From positions 124,001 through 188,000 of the forward strand of contig NZ_JNYY01000016.1 in NCBI RefSeq assembly GCF_000716785.1: DNA of 64,000 bases. The letters run 5' to 3'. This document shows positions 56,901 to 61,936 of this stretch, in pieces. The translations under genes and the position numbers were made by a program. The number at the start of each line of letters is the position of its first letter. The stretch's first letter is position 1. The DNA comes from Amycolatopsis vancoresmycina. GTDB lineage: Bacteria; Actinomycetota; Actinomycetes; Mycobacteriales; Pseudonocardiaceae. Below the pieces are notes generated by a model. That model had not been told where the DNA came from. It saw only the letters and a list, made by a program, of their open reading frames with translations, and made no database searches.

Positions 56901-59510
56901 GAGGGTGTTGACGAAGAAGCCGGCGAGCCGTTCGAGCTGGTCGTGGTCGCGGCCGGACACCGCGGTGCCGACGGCGACGTCGTCCTGCCCGGTGTAGCGG
57001 GCCAGCAGCACCTGGACGAGCGCGGTCAGCGTCGTGAACAACGTCGCCCCGGTGTCGTGGGCCAGCTCGGTGAGGCCGGCGGGCAGGTCGTACCGGCGGA
57101 TCGCGCCTTCGGTGGCGCGCACGGGCGGGCGCGGCCGGTCGGTGGGCAGGTCCAGGGGCTCGAGCCCGGCGAGCTGCGCCCGCCAGTACGCCAGCTGCCG
57201 GTCGCGCAGCGGGCCGGCCAGCCGCTCGTGGTGCCAGCGGGAGTAGTCGCGGTAGCCGATCTCCAGCGGGTCGAGCTTCTCCCCCGCGTACAGCGCGGCG
57301 AGCTCGTCGACGAGCAGGCCGACCGACCAGCCGTCGGTGACGATGTGGTGCTGGCTCAGCAGGAGCACGTGGTCTTCGGGGCCACGGCGGAGCAGCAGGG
57401 CACGCGTGAGCGGCCCGGTCCCCAGGTCGAACGGGCGGTCCAGCTCGGCCGCGAGCTGCCCGTCCAGGTCGGCTTCGGCCTCGGCCTCCCGCAGGGGGAT
57501 GGTGCCCTCGTCGGCGACGACCTGGACGCCTTCGCCGTCGACGGTCCGGAACGTCGTCCGCAGTGACTCGTGCCGCGCGGCCAGCGCGTCGAGGCAGGCA
57601 CGCAGCGCGTCGCGGTCCAGCGGGCCGGTGAGGGTGAGGCCGACACCGGCGTTGTACTCGGTGCTGCCGGGGTTCTGCCGGTCGAGCACCCAGAGGCGGC
57701 GCTGGACCGGCGACAGCGGCACCACGGCGTCGTGCGGCACGGACGCGATCCGGCCGGCGGCCGGGGTGTCACCGTCGGGCAGCAGCTCGGCGAGTTTCGC
57801 GATGGTGCGGGCGTCGAACACCACCCGCGGCGAGAGGTCGGCGCCGAACCGGGCGCGGATCCGGGCGAGTGCGCGGGCGCCGAGGATCGAGTCGCCGCCG
57901 AGCTCGAAGAAGTCCGCGTCGACGCCGATGTCCGGGACACCCAGGACGTCGGCCCAGATCTCGGCGAGGGCCCGCTCGGCCGGGGTCCGCGGCGGAAGGT
58001 GCGCGGCCTGCACCTGCGCCTGCCAGTCGGGTTCGGGCAGCGCGTCGCGGTCGAGCTTGCCGTGGTGGGTCAGCGGCATCCGCTCGAGCGGGACGATCGC
58101 GGCCGGGACCATGTAGGGCGGCAGCCGGTCGGCCGCGGCGGCGCGCAGCCGCGCCGGGTCGGCGTCTCCGGCGAAGTAGGCGACCAGGCGCTTGACGCGG
58201 TCCTCGCGGGCGACGACGACCGCCTCGCGGACACCGTCCTGCGCGAGCAGCAGCGCTTCGATCTCGCCGGGTTCGATCCGGAAGCCGCGGATCTTGACCT
58301 GGTGATCGGCCCGCCCGACGAACTCCAGCTCGCCGGTGGTAGTGCGGCGGACGACATCACCGGTCCGGTACATCCGAGCGCCCGGCGCGCCGAAGGGGTC
58401 GGCCACGAACCGGCTCGCCGTCAGCCCCGGCCGGTCGAGGTAGCCGCGGGCCAGGCCCGGGCCGGTGACGTAGAGCTCGCCGATTTCGGCGGGGCGCAGC
58501 GCGTCGTCGAGGACGTAGGCGGTGGCCTCCGGCAGCGGGCGGCCGATCGGCGGCGTGCCCCCGGGGACCAGCGGGTCGCTCCAGGTGGCCACGACGGTGA
58601 ACTCGGTGGGGCCGTAGGAGTTGATCATCCGGCGCCCGGGGGCCCAGGTCCGGACCAGTTCAGGCGGGCAGGCGTCCCCGCCGACGATCACCGTGCGGAA
58701 GTCCGGCAAGGCGTGCCCGGCCGGCAGCGTGGCGAGCGCGACCGGCGGGATGAGCGCGTGGGTGACCCGGTGCTCGGCCAGGACCTCGGCGAGCCGGTCG
58801 CCCAGCAGCGGGCCGGGTGGCGGCACGACCAGGGCCGCCCCGTGCGGCAGCGCCATGCCGAGCTCCAGGATGGACGCGTCGAAGCTCGGCGAGGAGAACT
58901 CGAGGACCCGGTCGCCGGGCCGCACGTCGTACTGCTCGCGCATGGCGGCGAAGAAGCCGGGCAGGCCGCGGTGGGTGACGAGCACGCCCTTGGGCACGCC
59001 GGTCGAGCCGGACGTGTAGATGAGGTAGGCCGGGTGGTCGACGTGCAGCGGGCGCGTCCGGTCGGCGTCGGTGAGGTCGGTGTCCGGCTCGGCCCGATCG
59101 TCGAGTTCGCCGAGGTCGAGGGTGGCTTCCGCGTGCCCGCGGCCCACGACCAGCACCGGCCGCGCGTCGGCCAGCATGAACGCGATCCGCTCGGCGGGCT
59201 GGCCGGGGTCGACGGGCAGGAAGGCCACGCCGGCCTTGGCCGCCGCCAGCTGCGCCACGACGAGGTCGGCCGACCGCGGCAGGACGAGCGCGACGACGCC
59301 CTCCGGGCCTGCGCCGCGGGAGACCAGCAGCCGCGCCAGCCGGTTCGCCCGTGCGTTCACCGCCGCGTAGCTCGTCGCGACGCCGGCGCCGGTCAGCGCC
59401 GTCGCCCCCGGAGTGCGGGCGACCTGCGCTTCGAACAACTCGGCCAGGGTGCGCACGGGCACCGATCTGTCGTCGTCGGCGGCGGGAACCGAGACGTCGT
59501 ATCGCGGCAT
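41868..59510 (-). CDS. NRPS, five modules (1-5): AT-CATE-CATE-CATE-CAT
   Basis: Giant peptide synthetase of 5880 residues, first gene of the operon. Domain order: A-T, C-A-T-E, C-A-T-E, C-A-T-E, C-A-T. Because it opens directly with an A domain and no C or starter domain, it should begin the peptide with a free amine. Module 2 has an LCL-type C domain (LSPVQRRLWVLD); modules 3-5, each following an E domain, have DCL-type C domains (DIYPLTPxQAGM). All carrier domains keep GGDS. It ends on a carrier domain with a short helical tail (LALAELVEERVLADLERLA) that may dock to the second NRPS. The ATG at 59510 follows GAAAGG; codons further upstream lack the fold. Confidence 0.96.
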   Translation of the reverse strand: MPRYDVSVPAADDDRSVPVRTLAELFEAQVARTPGATALTGAGVATSYAAVNARANRLARLLVSRGAGPEGVVALVLPRSADLVVAQLAAAKAGVAFLPVDPGQPAERIAFMLADARPVLVVGRGHAEATLDLGELDDRAEPDTDLTDADRTRPLHVDHPAYLIYTSGSTGVPKGVLVTHRGLPGFFAAMREQYDVRPGDRVLEFSSPSFDASILELGMALPHGAALVVPPPGPLLGDRLAEVLAEHRVTHALIPPVALATLPAGHALPDFRTVIVGGDACPPELVRTWAPGRRMINSYGPTEFTVVATWSDPLVPGGTPPIGRPLPEATAYVLDDALRPAEIGELYVTGPGLARGYLDRPGLTASRFVADPFGAPGARMYRTGDVVRRTTTGELEFVGRADHQVKIRGFRIEPGEIEALLLAQDGVREAVVVAREDRVKRLVAYFAGDADPARLRAAAADRLPPYMVPAAIVPLERMPLTHHGKLDRDALPEPDWQAQVQAAHLPPRTPAERALAEIWADVLGVPDIGVDADFFELGGDSILGARALARIRARFGADLSPRVVFDARTIAKLAELLPDGDTPAAGRIASVPHDAVVPLSPVQRRLWVLDRQNPGSTEYNAGVGLTLTGPLDRDALRACLDALAARHESLRTTFRTVDGEGVQVVADEGTIPLREAEAEADLDGQLAAELDRPFDLGTGPLTRALLLRRGPEDHVLLLSQHHIVTDGWSVGLLVDELAALYAGEKLDPLEIGYRDYSRWHHERLAGPLRDRQLAYWRAQLAGLEPLDLPTDRPRPPVRATEGAIRRYDLPAGLTELAHDTGATLFTTLTALVQVLLARYTGQDDVAVGTAVSGRDHDQLERLAGFFVNTLVLRSAIDRGEPFDTFLGRVRETTLAAFAAAEVPFDQVVDDLRPARDPSRTPLVQVLLVLQQDLVRPREAGALRLGEHDLPRPRARFDLVLEFQPQGRGFAIEYDTALFDAATIDRFAGHLRTLAAAVVAEPHRPVAGLPIMGDAELAHLAELSRGPVPAAPEATLPQLFEAQAARTPDAVAVVCEGRSLTYAELDEQANRLARILAGRGAGPERFVAVSLPRTERILVALLGVLKSGAAYLPVDPAYPADRQELILEDAAPALLLTPDGRGPGAVPTLAFDDPGLLDGCSGEPLGRATNPDHPAYVIHTSGSTGRPKGVVVAHRSAANLMAWAGNDFRDVFRPGSTVVASTSLNFDVSVFEIFAPLMTGATVEVVRDVLALGEGEDTGRPVGLVSGVPSAFAQLLAQGAVSVRPSTVVLAGEALTLHALHDIRKALPGSRIANIYGPTESTVYATAWYHDTDRTPPIGRPIAGLRACVLDAGMRPVPVGVPGELHLGGAGVARGYLGRPGLTAGRFVADPFGEPGARMYRTGDVVRWTARGELEYLGRADHQVKIRGFRIEPGEVETALRQHPDVTEAVVVARTDGGHQRLVAYVVPEAPADLREFLGASLPAHLVPSAFVPLGRLPLNPSGKLDRRALPAPDFTGGTTRVAPRTETERLLAAIWADALGLPEVGVEDNFFELGGDSILSIRLVSEAAKAGLRITTKDVFRHQTIAALAAAAGVAAPAAERPAATGEVVVTPIQHWFLDTGPADPDHFVQQLSVRLAEDVDEDRLRAAVNTVVAHHDALRLRFRKTAGGWTQHHAEPAEADVFGAEIDIERGPLVSAELTGTTLRLAVHHLVVDGVSWRILLEDLDHAYHGRALGARTTAFQEWANRLAGHDFGGDLPYWQAVDGAQIPLDTDGDGTVASTRTVTTRLDAELTRALLQDVPGVYRTQVNDVLLAALGGALRRWTGAERVLVDLEGHGREDLFDDVDLSRTVGWFTSLFPVALDVPGSDVATLLKSVKEQLRAVPARGLSYGVLHHLTGSAPAVRPRLSFNYLGRFEAGGELYRGLERDLELRQHPADVRAHAVDVVARVTGGRLEITWFYSDQLHEEATIRTAADDLARGLAGIVAHCAKPGAGGRTPSDFPLAHLDQAGVDRLAGDGRDVEDIYPLTPAQAGMLFHRLTGGGRHAYLQQVTFVQSDVPDPAALGRAWQRVADRTPVLRSQVVWDGVDEPVQVVHRQVTLPIEYRDWTTAPEDPETVLAADRAAGLDLGSVPLMRLLLARVSPTEVRVVWTFHHLLLDGWSLFQVLSDVSAAHAGRPLPARRPFADHVRWLAGQDQPAAERFWRAQLAGRPEPVRLRTDRTPDGHAVESTASLRVELPAAPLRTAAQRQGLTLNTLVQGAWAVLLARHGGRPEVCFGTTVSGRPAELPGADEITGMFITTLPVVADVGEQARVADWLRDLQAAQAEARRFDHLSLARLQSWGGEFDTLLVFENYPVTAELGLRELRGVETTNYPLSVVAYPGEDRLELLFGYDPALFDAETVAGFAGHLEILLAELAARPDEPISRLRMLTEAERHDLARWNDTAQHHPAATVPELFAEQVRRTPGAVAVTGGETLTYAELDARANRLAHRLLGAGAGRDGLVALLLGRSADVVVAELAVLKAGGAYLPLDARAPRERLTTLLDGVRVLITDDAGRALAQDVHSGHILRVGELGDGPAEAPDVVVRPTNLAYVMYTSGSTGTPKGVAVSHRDITGLARDRSFAGPAHRTVLMHSPLAFDASTYEVWVPLLNGGRVVVAPPGDIDADALRRLIGAHGVTALWLTAGLFRLLAQEDPACLAGAAEVWTGGDVVPAEAIRQVRAACRGLTVVDGYGPTETTTFASRFAVAPGDVVPDVVPIGGPLDDMAAHVLDHGLRPVPPGAVGELYLAGTGLARGYLGQPGLTAERFVANPFDAPGERMYRTGDLVRWTRAGVLEFVGRADDQVKIRGFRVELGEIETALTAHPDVTEAVVVAAETAGTKRLVAYVVAAGTPDLREFLLWSLPDYLVPAVFVPLDALPLSENGKVDRRALPAPDFAASPGYREPATDAERLLAGIWAEVLRVARVGADDNFFELGGDSILSIQVVSRARRAGLDLMPGQVFDHPTVAALALAATPAAPVAAHDGPMTGEVPLTPVQHWYLDPRPVHPEQFVQSVSVELPEPPDPAVLRRALQDLQRHHDALRLRFTPGGQHYTDDVADVLDATIDLEKGPLLRAGLAGTTLTLTAHHLVVDGVSWRILLEDLETLLAGGELPPRTTSFGDWARTLAGHADGGGFDDELAHWAAIGADPVLPVDGTGENTYGSAESVVVRLPAEATRAVLHDVPAAYRTQVNDVLLAALGRVLRDWTGRDRVLADVEGHGREDLFPGLDLSRTVGWFTSIFPVELTATGGDWGDALKATKEQLRAVPRRGIGYGALRYLTGTVPEIDPRISFNYLGRFDHGGGLGGAAHPGQTRPHQLDVIGAVVGDELELTWHYAPGVHTEATVRRLAGALLEALTGIVEHCARPDAGGRTPSDFPLARLDQAGVDRLAGDGRGVEDIYPLTPMQAGMVFHSLVDGAAGTYLNQVRLRLTGIDDPARLARAWQRVVADTPVLRSRVVWDGLDEPLQVVDRTAGVPVVHLDWTALGGDEREREQERFLDADRAQGFDLAAAPLMRLAFARLPGGDVLVVWTFHHVLLDGWSAAQVFGEVCARYAGSSAPGHRPPFREYLRWLGDQDTTAAETHWREQLSGLRTPTPLPYDRRPVEAHRARSAASVHVSVPADGLRELARRAGLTLNTIVQGAWGLVLSRHSGESDVVFGTTVSGRPADLPGVESMVGLFINTLPAPVSVHDGLTVSDWLRELQAAQARSRRFDFVSLAQLQGWAGGSTLFDSILVFENYPFDADALAGHGIGLHEEGDLQPTNYPLSVVVTPGERLSVAFDHDPDLFDRATIDRLAAHLALALARIAADPGGRVGELDLLTGADRELVLRTFNDTAHPVPEATVVSRFADQVRRTPDATAVGDLTYAELDTRADRLASRLVELGVGAEDRVGLLLERSPELVVAELAVLKAGAAYVPVDLRAPASRMRLVLAEADVSVVIAQESYQDVHSGPVVRVDETGSAGVPEVPVRPGNLAYVMYTSGSTGKPKGVAVTHRDIVGLASDRSFAGEAHRTVLLHSPQAFDASTYEVWVPLLTGGRVVVAPPGDVDAEVLRDVVTRHGVTALWLTAGLFRLLAQEDPACLRGVGEVWTGGDVVPAAAVRQVRAACPGLTVVDGYGPTETTTFASRYFLAPEAAVPDAMPIGRPLDNMAAYVLDEGLRPVPPGVTGELFIAGTGVTRGYLGRPGLTAERFVANPFGAPGERVYRTGDVVRWTGDGVLEFVGRADDQVKIRGFRIELGEIETALAAHPDVTEAVVVARDRRLVAYVVTAGKPDLRAWLQQDLPDYMVPSSFVTLDALPLSANGKVDRKALPEPAAEPMAGYVPPRTDTERALAEVWADVLGVPGVGVEDNFFELGGDSILSIQVVSRARRHGLALTPRDLFAHQTVAALAVAAGSAAVTVAEQGPVTGPAALTPIQHWFFAGDFGDPDGFTQSVRIERAEPFDVESLRAALATLTEHHDALRMRFTGGGQENAAAEPAELFGADIDIASGPLLTAELLEPTVLQLTVHHLVVDGVSWRILLEDLETAYRGGPLPPKTTAFRDWANRLAAHAGAGGFDGELPYWREALAVDATLPVDGGATGTGAATVTTRLDPELTRALLQDVPGGYRTQANDVLLAALGRVLARWTGRDGVLVDLEGHGREDLFDDVDLSRTVGWFTSLYPVALRIGGDWGALLKSVKEQLRAVPRRGVGYGALRYLAGTAPALAPQISFNYLGRLDGAAGSLDSAVGEGAGRAHLLDVVGRVDRDSLELTWSYYRDTHTAATVEKLAADLVAALGEAVAHCAAPGAGGRTPSDFPLAGLDQRQVDRIAGDGRGVTEVHPLTPMQAGMVFHGLSQEAQGVYFEQVTAVLDGVAEPRLLAEAWQHVVDRTPVLRGSVVWEDVPEPLLVVHREARVPVTELDWRHRDREEALRELLARDHDVPFDLTAAPLLRVTLARLPGDAVQLLWTFHHVLLDGWSVFQVLADVCTAYAALRDGTAPALPHRRPFADYVTWLSNQSAEGAEEYWRRELGDVTEPTPLPYDRIPVGAHESSSSTWVSRDLGEAATGRLAAFARRERLTLNAVVQGAWALLLARHSGEADVCFGATVSGRPAGLAGVDDITGIFINTLPVRVTADPAAPVAGWLRDLQAAQAESRRFEHVPLTAVQAWSGVGGGRNLFDSLVVFENYPVTADDAAAGGVRLRDLQAMETTNYPLSVVAAPGPRLSLGLGYDPALFDEPTIERLAGQLEHLLDAIAAGPARPLRAFDVLTAAERDQVLDAFNDTAHEVPPVTLTELIEAQAARTPNAVAVISREEQLTFAELDARADRLARLLAARGAGPERIVALALPRSVEIVVAQLAVLKTGAAYLPVDPDYPAERIAFMLADAHPVVVVTQPGTPLPVADPLVLDGSEAHGPADPLGRTVALTAPAYVIYTSGSTGTPKGVVVTHAGLASFSGAEIAHFDVRPGDRVLQFSSPSFDASVLELCMALPAGAALVVPPPGPLLGDHLAAVLRDERVTHALIPPVAMASVPDVELPAFRTLVVGGEACPADLVARWAPGRRMINAYGPTETTVVATWSDPLEPGTTPPIGRPIRNTRVRVLDTALRPVPIGVAGELYVSGAGLARGYLDRPGLTATRFLADPFGAPGARMYRTGDLVRWRADGTVEFLGRADDQVKIRGFRIEPGEIVAVLRKHPDVRDAAVVAADQRLIAYVVADPGTASGLREHVAATLPAHFVPAAFVRLDALPLTANGKLDRRALPAPEAPEESAGYAAPETETEEVLAAIWAEALGLDRVGVEDNFYALGGDSLRSLRITSMTKSAFDVELTPKDVLTAGTVLALAELVEERVLADLERLAAGHEN
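44945..49210 (-). other. NRPS module 4: C(DCL)-A-T-E, D-Val
   Basis: Approximate limits. DCL-type C domain (FHHVLLDGWSAAQ). Code D-A-Y-W-W-G-G-T-F-K, valine; the A-T-E block is very similar to module 3, as after a recent duplication. Carrier Ser at 46320-46322; E domain (VHHLVVDGVSWRIL) from about 46170. Confidence 0.85.
49210..53460 (-). other. NRPS module 3: C(DCL)-A-T-E, D-Val
   Basis: Approximate limits. DCL-type C domain (FHHLLLDGWSLFQ). Code D-A-Y-W-W-G-G-T-F-K, valine. Carrier Ser at 50577-50579; E domain (AHHLVVDGVSWRIL, EGHGREDLFPG) from about 50430. Confidence 0.85.
53460..57735 (-). other. NRPS module 2: C(LCL)-A-T-E, D residue of uncertain identity
   Basis: Approximate limits. 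LCL-type C domain (QHHIVTDGWSVG). Code D-V-F-S-V-A-I-V-Y-K; I lean to a small residue such as alanine but the call is weak. A3 core is VIHTSGSTG. Carrier Ser at 54840-54842; E domain (HHLVVDGVSWRIL, EGHGREDLF) from about 54695. Confidence 0.7.
57735..59510 (-). other. NRPS module 1: A-T, initiating L residue
   Basis: Approximate limits. Loading module without a C domain. Code D-A-L-L-I-G-S-V-V-K, close to modules 5 and 10. It resembles the D-A-L-V-T-G-A-V-V-K signature I remember for tyrosine in tyrocidine synthetase, so a bulky or aromatic residue is likely. Carrier motif GGDSILGAR, Ser at 57888-57890. Confidence 0.75.
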
Positions 59511-60382
59511 TGCGGAAACCTTTCGAGCACGGGTGAGGGCGGCGCAGGGGCCGTCGATGCGCGGGGAGAGCACATCCGGATCGGGCCTGCGACCAGGCGA
59601 TTCACGAATTGCGATGGAGCAGCGGGCCGGTTCCGGCCGTCGACCCCCCGAGGCCGGGAACCGGTTCTTTTTGCCACTCGTTCAACAAATCGGCCCGGCG
59701 TGCCACCCGCCGGGCGAACCCGCTGGAACGAGCGCAAGACACAGTGATCCTTTCCACCCGGACCGCCGCGGCGAGACTCGGAAACAGTTCCGATATCGGC
59801 GGTCACCCCCGCGGTGCGATTGCGCACCAGCGACCGCCGAACGCGTGCGACAACCGGCGTTCTTCGTGCAACAGGTCGGTCATCCGGCCGTCAAGTACCC
59901 CCAAGACCAGCCGGATTGGCATCACGCTACCCAGAGAACGCGTTGCTCGTACCGCCGAACGGAGCATTGGCGAAAATGTCCAAAAATCGCATCGCTAAGT
60001 CCGGACAGCGAGTAGTTCGTCGTCGATTTTTGTTCACTCTTCTGCCGGAAAATGTTACCTCGATTGGGAGGTTTGAGTTTGCTGCAGTGCGCCTACCTGC
60101 ACCGATCCGGCGCCAGCCGGGTGACGAGCGGAGCCAACCGGGCGGATACCCCTGCAGAAGCAAGTATCGAAATTCGTGGTCCACGTTACGGGACGTCACC
60201 CGATTGGCGGGTAACACGGACATCCGCGAAAAGATCGCGTCACGGATGCACCCGGCGCAGATCTTCACGGTCGCCGTCAAGCGGACAAACTTCACGCCGT
60301 AATGGTGACCCGGCGATTGCCGCGCCTTGCGACCCGCGGCCGGCTACCCCTACGGTCGGCGAGTCGACGAAGGGGAGGCGGC
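59511..60382. other. Gene-free region upstream of the NRPS operon
   Basis: About 870 bases, visibly richer in A+T than the flanking genes. Open frames in it lack actinomycete codon bias or any recognisable fold. It should hold the promoter(s) and leader of the NRPS operon, but I found no convincing minus-strand -35/-10 pair. Short palindromes seen: GAACCGGTTC (59658-59667) and CCGATATCGG (59790-59799) next to CGGAA-N4-TTCCG (59779-59792). The right end carries the S33 peptidase promoter. Confidence 0.6.
60327..60356 (+). promoter_or_regulatory. Promoter of S33 peptidase gene
   Basis: -35 TTGCGA (60327-60332), an 18-base spacer and -10 TACGGT (60351-60356). The start would fall near 60363, followed by the ribosome site GGGGAGG and the GTG at 60383. 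Confidence 0.55.
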
Positions 60383-61786
60383 GTGCGCGTGTTCGCAGCG
60401 GTACTGGGAAGCCTGCTCATCCTGGCCGGCGGCACGCCCGCCGTGGCCGGCCCCGGCTGGTCGCCGGCACCGATTGTCTGGACAACCTGTCCCGACGACC
60501 CGGACAGCCCCGCCCCGCCCGACGGCGAGTGCAGCACGCTGCAGGTGCCCCTGGACTGGGCGCGGCCGTGGGGCCCGTCGATCAGCCTCGCGGTGGCCCG
60601 GCACCGGGCGTCCGATCCCGCGCACCGGCTCGGCGTGCTGCTGGCCGATCTCGGCGGCCCCGGCTCGTCGAACGCGGAGTTCGCGCTGAGCCCCGGCCTC
60701 TTCAGCCCGGAGGTCCAGGCCCGGTTCGACGTGGTCGGCTTCGACGTGCGCGGCACCGGCCGCAGCGAGTTCGTCAAGTGCGCGGACACGACCGCCCCGC
60801 CGGACGACGAGCCGGCCGGCCGCGCGCAGTTCGACGCGCTGCGCAGCTACCAGGAGAAAGCGGTTTCCGACTGCCGCGCCCGCAACCTCCCCGTCTTCGA
60901 CCACGCCGACACCGGCGTCAACGCCGAGGACATGGACGCGGTCCGCCGCGCGCTGGGCGAAGCCCGGATCAGCTTCCTCGGCATTTCCTACGGCACGCTG
61001 CTCGGGCAGCAGTACGCCGAGAAGCACGGCGACCGGGTCCGGGCGCTGGTGCTCGACAGCTCCATCGACCACAGCGCCGGCCTGGAGCGCTTCCTCGGCG
61101 ACCGGGCCGCCGCCGCGGACGACCTGCTCCGCCAGTTCGCCGCGTGGTGCGACCGGACGGCGACCTGCGCGCTGCACGGCCGGGACGTCCTGGCGCTCTG
61201 GCCGCGGGCCCTCGCGGTGGCCGACGGGCTGCCGGCGCCGCACAACTGGCTGCGCGACCGGGTGTTCAAGGACATGTACGGGCCCGACTGGGCCGACGCG
61301 GCCCAGGTCATCGACAGCACCCTCGCCGGGCAGCCACCGGTGACCGCGCAGTTCGAGTACAACTACGACTCGATCCGCCTGGCCGTCGTCTGCCAGGACT
61401 TCGACCTCCGGATCCGGGATTTCGCGCAGTACCGCGTGCTGCACGCCGAAGAGCTGCGCCGCGGGCCGCTGATGCGCGGCAGCATGCTGGGCCACAGCGA
61501 GGCGATGGCGTGCCTGGGCGTCCACGGGCCGCCGTCGAACCCGCCCCACCGGCTGAACCTCTCGCGCGCCCCGCAGGTCCTGCTGCTGAATTCCCGGTAC
61601 GACCCGGCAACGCCGTACGCCTGGGCCCTCGCCATCCACCACCAGGCACCGGCGAACACGACGTTGCTGACGTACGAGGGCTCGGGCCACGGCGTCTACC
61701 CGCGCACGGCCTGCACCCGGGCGGCGGTGGACCGCTACCTGCTGACGCTGGAACCGCCGCGGCACGACGTCAGCTGCCCGGCCTGA
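60383..61786 (+). CDS. Secreted S33 (tripeptidyl aminopeptidase-like) alpha/beta hydrolase
   Basis: Exported peptidase of 467 residues related to Streptomyces Tap/SlpD. The signal peptide VFAAVLGSLLILAGGTPAVAG is followed by the mature start TTCPDDPDSP. The catalytic triad is visible: Ser in GISYGTLLG, Asp in NSRYDPATP and His in GSGHGVYP; RGTGRSEFVKC and the C-terminal TAP-like region agree. GTG 60383 is chosen over the earlier GTG at 60302 because GGGGAGG precedes it and the longer form would spoil the signal. It likely releases short peptides from the N-terminus of extracellular proteins. Whether it has any link to the NRPS product is unknown. Confidence 0.88.
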   Translation: MRVFAAVLGSLLILAGGTPAVAGPGWSPAPIVWTTCPDDPDSPAPPDGECSTLQVPLDWARPWGPSISLAVARHRASDPAHRLGVLLADLGGPGSSNAEFALSPGLFSPEVQARFDVVGFDVRGTGRSEFVKCADTTAPPDDEPAGRAQFDALRSYQEKAVSDCRARNLPVFDHADTGVNAEDMDAVRRALGEARISFLGISYGTLLGQQYAEKHGDRVRALVLDSSIDHSAGLERFLGDRAAAADDLLRQFAAWCDRTATCALHGRDVLALWPRALAVADGLPAPHNWLRDRVFKDMYGPDWADAAQVIDSTLAGQPPVTAQFEYNYDSIRLAVVCQDFDLRIRDFAQYRVLHAEELRRGPLMRGSMLGHSEAMACLGVHGPPSNPPHRLNLSRAPQVLLLNSRYDPATPYAWALAIHHQAPANTTLLTYEGSGHGVYPRTACTRAAVDRYLLTLEPPRHDVSCPA

Positions 61787-61924
61787 CCACGCGACGGCTC
61801 GCGCCGATCCTTTCCGGCGCTCTCCCACCGCCCGCCCCGGCCATCGGTGATACACCAACGGAAATGGTATCCGCCCCGGAATTTTCGCGACAATTCCGTC
61901 GCCGGGTTCGCGCGAATTCCGCCG

Positions 61925-61930
61925 TACAAT
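61925..61930 (+). promoter_or_regulatory. -10 element for a probable leaderless transcript
   Basis: TACAAT ends 6 bases before the ATG of the CotH-like gene at 61937, so transcription should begin at or next to the start codon. No ribosome site is present. The -35 is weak. Confidence 0.45.
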
Positions 61931-61936
61931 GGCCGG

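Noticed and set aside
59927..60295. Minus-strand frame of 122 codons in the gene-free leader
   Set aside because: Codon use is mixed (including TTA and many A/T third positions), no ribosome site and no recognisable domain.
59814..60302. Plus-strand frame of 162 codons in the same leader
   Set aside because: Arg-rich, no domain and no ribosome site; overlaps the rejected minus-strand frame.
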